Shown here: positions 4,591-5,537 of the stretch, piece by piece
Position numbering within the stretch: the first letter of the stretch is position 1
Layout: every line of letters begins with the position of its first letter
Origin: Phycisphaerae bacterium
Lineage (GTDB): Bacteria; Planctomycetota; Phycisphaerae; Sedimentisphaerales; SG8-4
Direction of reading: 5' to 3'
Assembly: GCA_030614945.1 (NCBI GenBank)
Contig: JAUXAH010000145.1
Coordinates: 1 to 5,537, forward strand
DNA: 5,537 nucleotides
The notes under the pieces: generated by a model
The model's database searches: none
What the model was told of the DNA's origin: nothing
The model's input: only the letters and a program-made list of their open reading frames with translations
Translations under genes and position numbers: made by a program

Positions 4591-5137
4591 GGAGGCTCGA
4601 AGTACCACCCTTGCACAATCTTTCAATATCCCTTGCTACAATCTCTGCAACGATTTGTTCTTGTCCTGATAACGCCGGTGTTGGCTGCTCAATAGTATAG
4701 CCGATTAGCTCAACCTCCGGCTCCTGGCTTTGAATTTCAACTTTTTTGCCGGGAGCCTTTCTTCTTATTGAAGTGATTTTTCGCTGCTCGGCCATAATCT
4801 CTTCGGCCAGGTTAAATTTCGGTATTTGGATTTTTTCCTGCCGTGCGTCTGCGGGCCCCGCCTCTCCGAGGAGCGGGGCTGGTTCCGTCGGTATATCTTT
4901 GACCGGCTTTACCTGTTCCGCCTGGGCTTCGGGGATAATGCCGGGGACAGGTTTTTTTCGTTCTTCAACTGATGTCTCGCCCGCAGCAGCAGGCGAGAGT
5001 GTCGCCTTTTCGTCCGATTGTGAAATCGGCTCCTGGTATGTTTTTTTCTTGTCCGACGGTATTATATCCCGTGCGCGAAGGATATCCGCTTTGCATTGCA
5101 GAATATCGGCATCAGTTTGTTCGTTTCTATCGGCCAT
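4580..5137 (-). CDS. Hypothetical, probably disordered Pro/Glu/Ala-rich protein
   Basis: The 185-residue protein from the ATG at 5137 (MADRNEQTDADILQCKADIL) belongs to no family I recognise. Residues about 5-25 look like a helix. Residues 30-105 are low-complexity, rich in Pro, Glu, Lys and Ala, with PAAAGE and several PEAQAE-like stretches, hence probably unfolded. Residues 105-135 (IPKFNLAEEIMAEQRKITSI, then RRKAPGKK) and 158-177 (SGQEQIVAEIVARDIERLCK) look like conserved helical segments. There is no signal peptide or membrane helix. The frame stays open to a TTG at 5164; the ATG with GGTGAG just upstream is preferred, though the spacing is tight. The last residues (GGTSSLRNW) run into the heptamer array, where TAA at 4580-4582 ends it, so the original C-terminus may have been altered. 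GC content looks higher than in the left-hand operon. Confidence 0.65.
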   Translation of the reverse strand: MADRNEQTDADILQCKADILRARDIIPSDKKKTYQEPISQSDEKATLSPAAAGETSVEERKKPVPGIIPEAQAEQVKPVKDIPTEPAPLLGEAGPADARQEKIQIPKFNLAEEIMAEQRKITSIRRKAPGKKVEIQSQEPEVELIGYTIEQPTPALSGQEQIVAEIVARDIERLCKGGTSSLRNW

Positions 5138-5265
5138 ACTCACCACTATAATCCCCTCTAACAACTCTTCAGTCTAACGGGATTGTCGAGACAAATCAAG
5201 AATAAATTGCGACTCCGTAGCTGCGCGGGCGCATGTCGAGTTTGTAGTTCGTCCTTCACTAACTG

Positions 5266-5301
5266 TCATTGCGAGCATCGCGAAGCGATGCGTGGCAATC
5301 T
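5266..5301. repeat. Palindromic dispersed repeat unit
   Basis: Nested arms GCATCGC (5275-5281) and GCGATGC (5285-5291) surround GAA, and outer arms ATTGC (5268-5272) and GCAAT (5295-5299) add a second stem. The core TCATTGCGAGC...GGCAATCTC is a very common intergenic palindrome in environmental bacterial genomes, of the REP or small non-autonomous element type. Confidence 0.75.
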
Positions 5302-5355
5302 CAACTTCATCATTCATTATTCCTTGTTCGATATTCGCTATTCCCTCCGTCGCCC

Positions 5356-5394
5356 GGGTGGCAGCCTCAAGCGCAGCTTGGGGATGGCTCCGCC
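5356..5394. repeat. Second GC-rich imperfect hairpin between the hypothetical gene and the sulfatase
   Basis: CAAGC (5368-5372) and GCTTG (5376-5380) form the tip, and the stem extends imperfectly outward through GGGTGGCAGCC and GGATGGCTCCGCC. It follows an AT-rich link (TTCGATATTCGCTATTCCC) that also looks like a dispersed repeat. Copies elsewhere in the genome are expected but cannot be seen here. Confidence 0.4.
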
Positions 5395-5417
5395 AAACAA
5401 TTTTACACTTTTAACTT

Positions 5418-5537
5418 TTAGTTTTCAGTTTCCGCGTTATAGCCCTGCCAGAACTTACTGCTGTCGCCCAGTTCCTTTTTCCATCTCAGCAGTTCCTTGC
5501 GCAAGCGTTTCAGGTTCGTAGCGTATCGCGGGTTGTC
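5418..5537 (-). CDS. C-terminal end of a sulfatase (partial, runs off the right edge)
   Basis: The last 39 residues are present, opening DNPRYATNLKRLRKELLRW and continuing with KKELGDSSKFWQ to a TAA at 5418-5420. The pattern DxPxYxxxLxxLRxxLxxWxxxxxD is the standard C-terminal helix of type I sulfatases (alkaline phosphatase superfamily), which remove sulfate esters from polysaccharides and usually act outside the cytoplasm. The catalytic CxPSR motif would be about 400 residues upstream, outside the window, so the substrate is unknown. Multiple sulfatases are typical of Planctomycetota and other PVC bacteria. The 280-base repeat-filled gap to the next gene argues against a shared transcript. 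Confidence 0.7.
   Translation of the reverse strand, partial: DNPRYATNLKRLRKELLRWKKELGDSSKFWQGYNAETEN

Noticed and set aside
4746..5177. Plus-strand frame of 143 codons antisense to the hypothetical gene
   Set aside because: The minus frame has a plausible start, charged helical segments and the same strand as its neighbours; the plus frame is rich in Ser, Ala and Cys as antisense frames often are.
5183..5521. Plus-strand frame of 112 codons
   Set aside because: It translates dispersed repeats (NCHCEHREAMRGN style) and then antisense of the sulfatase tail.

Overview
The window looks like chromosomal DNA of an uncultured or little-studied bacterium. A sulfatase tail, a planctomycete-style tyrosine integrase and several families of short dispersed repeats lean towards Planctomycetota or the wider PVC group. 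This is inference from gene style; no marker gene settles it. An Fe-S protein and rubrerythrin remnant points to an anaerobic or microaerobic life at some stage of this lineage.

Positions 1-2454 (minus strand) hold a compact AT-rich operon. In transcription order it has a short open-frame tail of an upstream gene, an ExeA-type AAA+ ATPase, an HD-GYP cyclic-di-GMP hydrolase-like protein with a charged N-terminal extension, a stand-alone PqqD-family protein, and the first 17 codons of a gene that is probably a radical SAM enzyme running off the left edge. The genes overlap or nearly touch, so they are probably translated together. PqqD plus radical SAM suggests peptide or protein modification. 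The ATPase and HD-GYP protein suggest coupling to an envelope or secretion process under second-messenger control.

Positions 2455-4290 are a scrap zone with no intact protein gene. It contains a 10-base C tract, a structured inverted-repeat region, the 3' half of a tRNA-Arg(TCT) gene (a likely integrase attachment site), four 11-bp direct repeats that could be integrase arm sites, the 3' end of a 4Fe-4S protein gene followed by the first 30 codons of rubrerythrin, and an integrase gene that lost its catalytic half exactly where the rubrerythrin fragment ends. The pieces fit an integrative element that was rearranged and decayed, although an assembly join is not excluded.

Positions 4291-5537 hold an intact tRNA-Ser(GCT) with a candidate promoter and terminator hairpin, a heptanucleotide tandem repeat that supplies the stop codon of an unrecognised, probably disordered protein, an intergenic stretch with two palindromic dispersed repeats, and the last 39 codons of a sulfatase at the right edge. 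All readable genes here are on the minus strand.

The best leads are the ATPase/HD-GYP/PqqD/radical SAM operon and the integrase/attachment-site scrap zone. Neither can be called a new system from this window alone.
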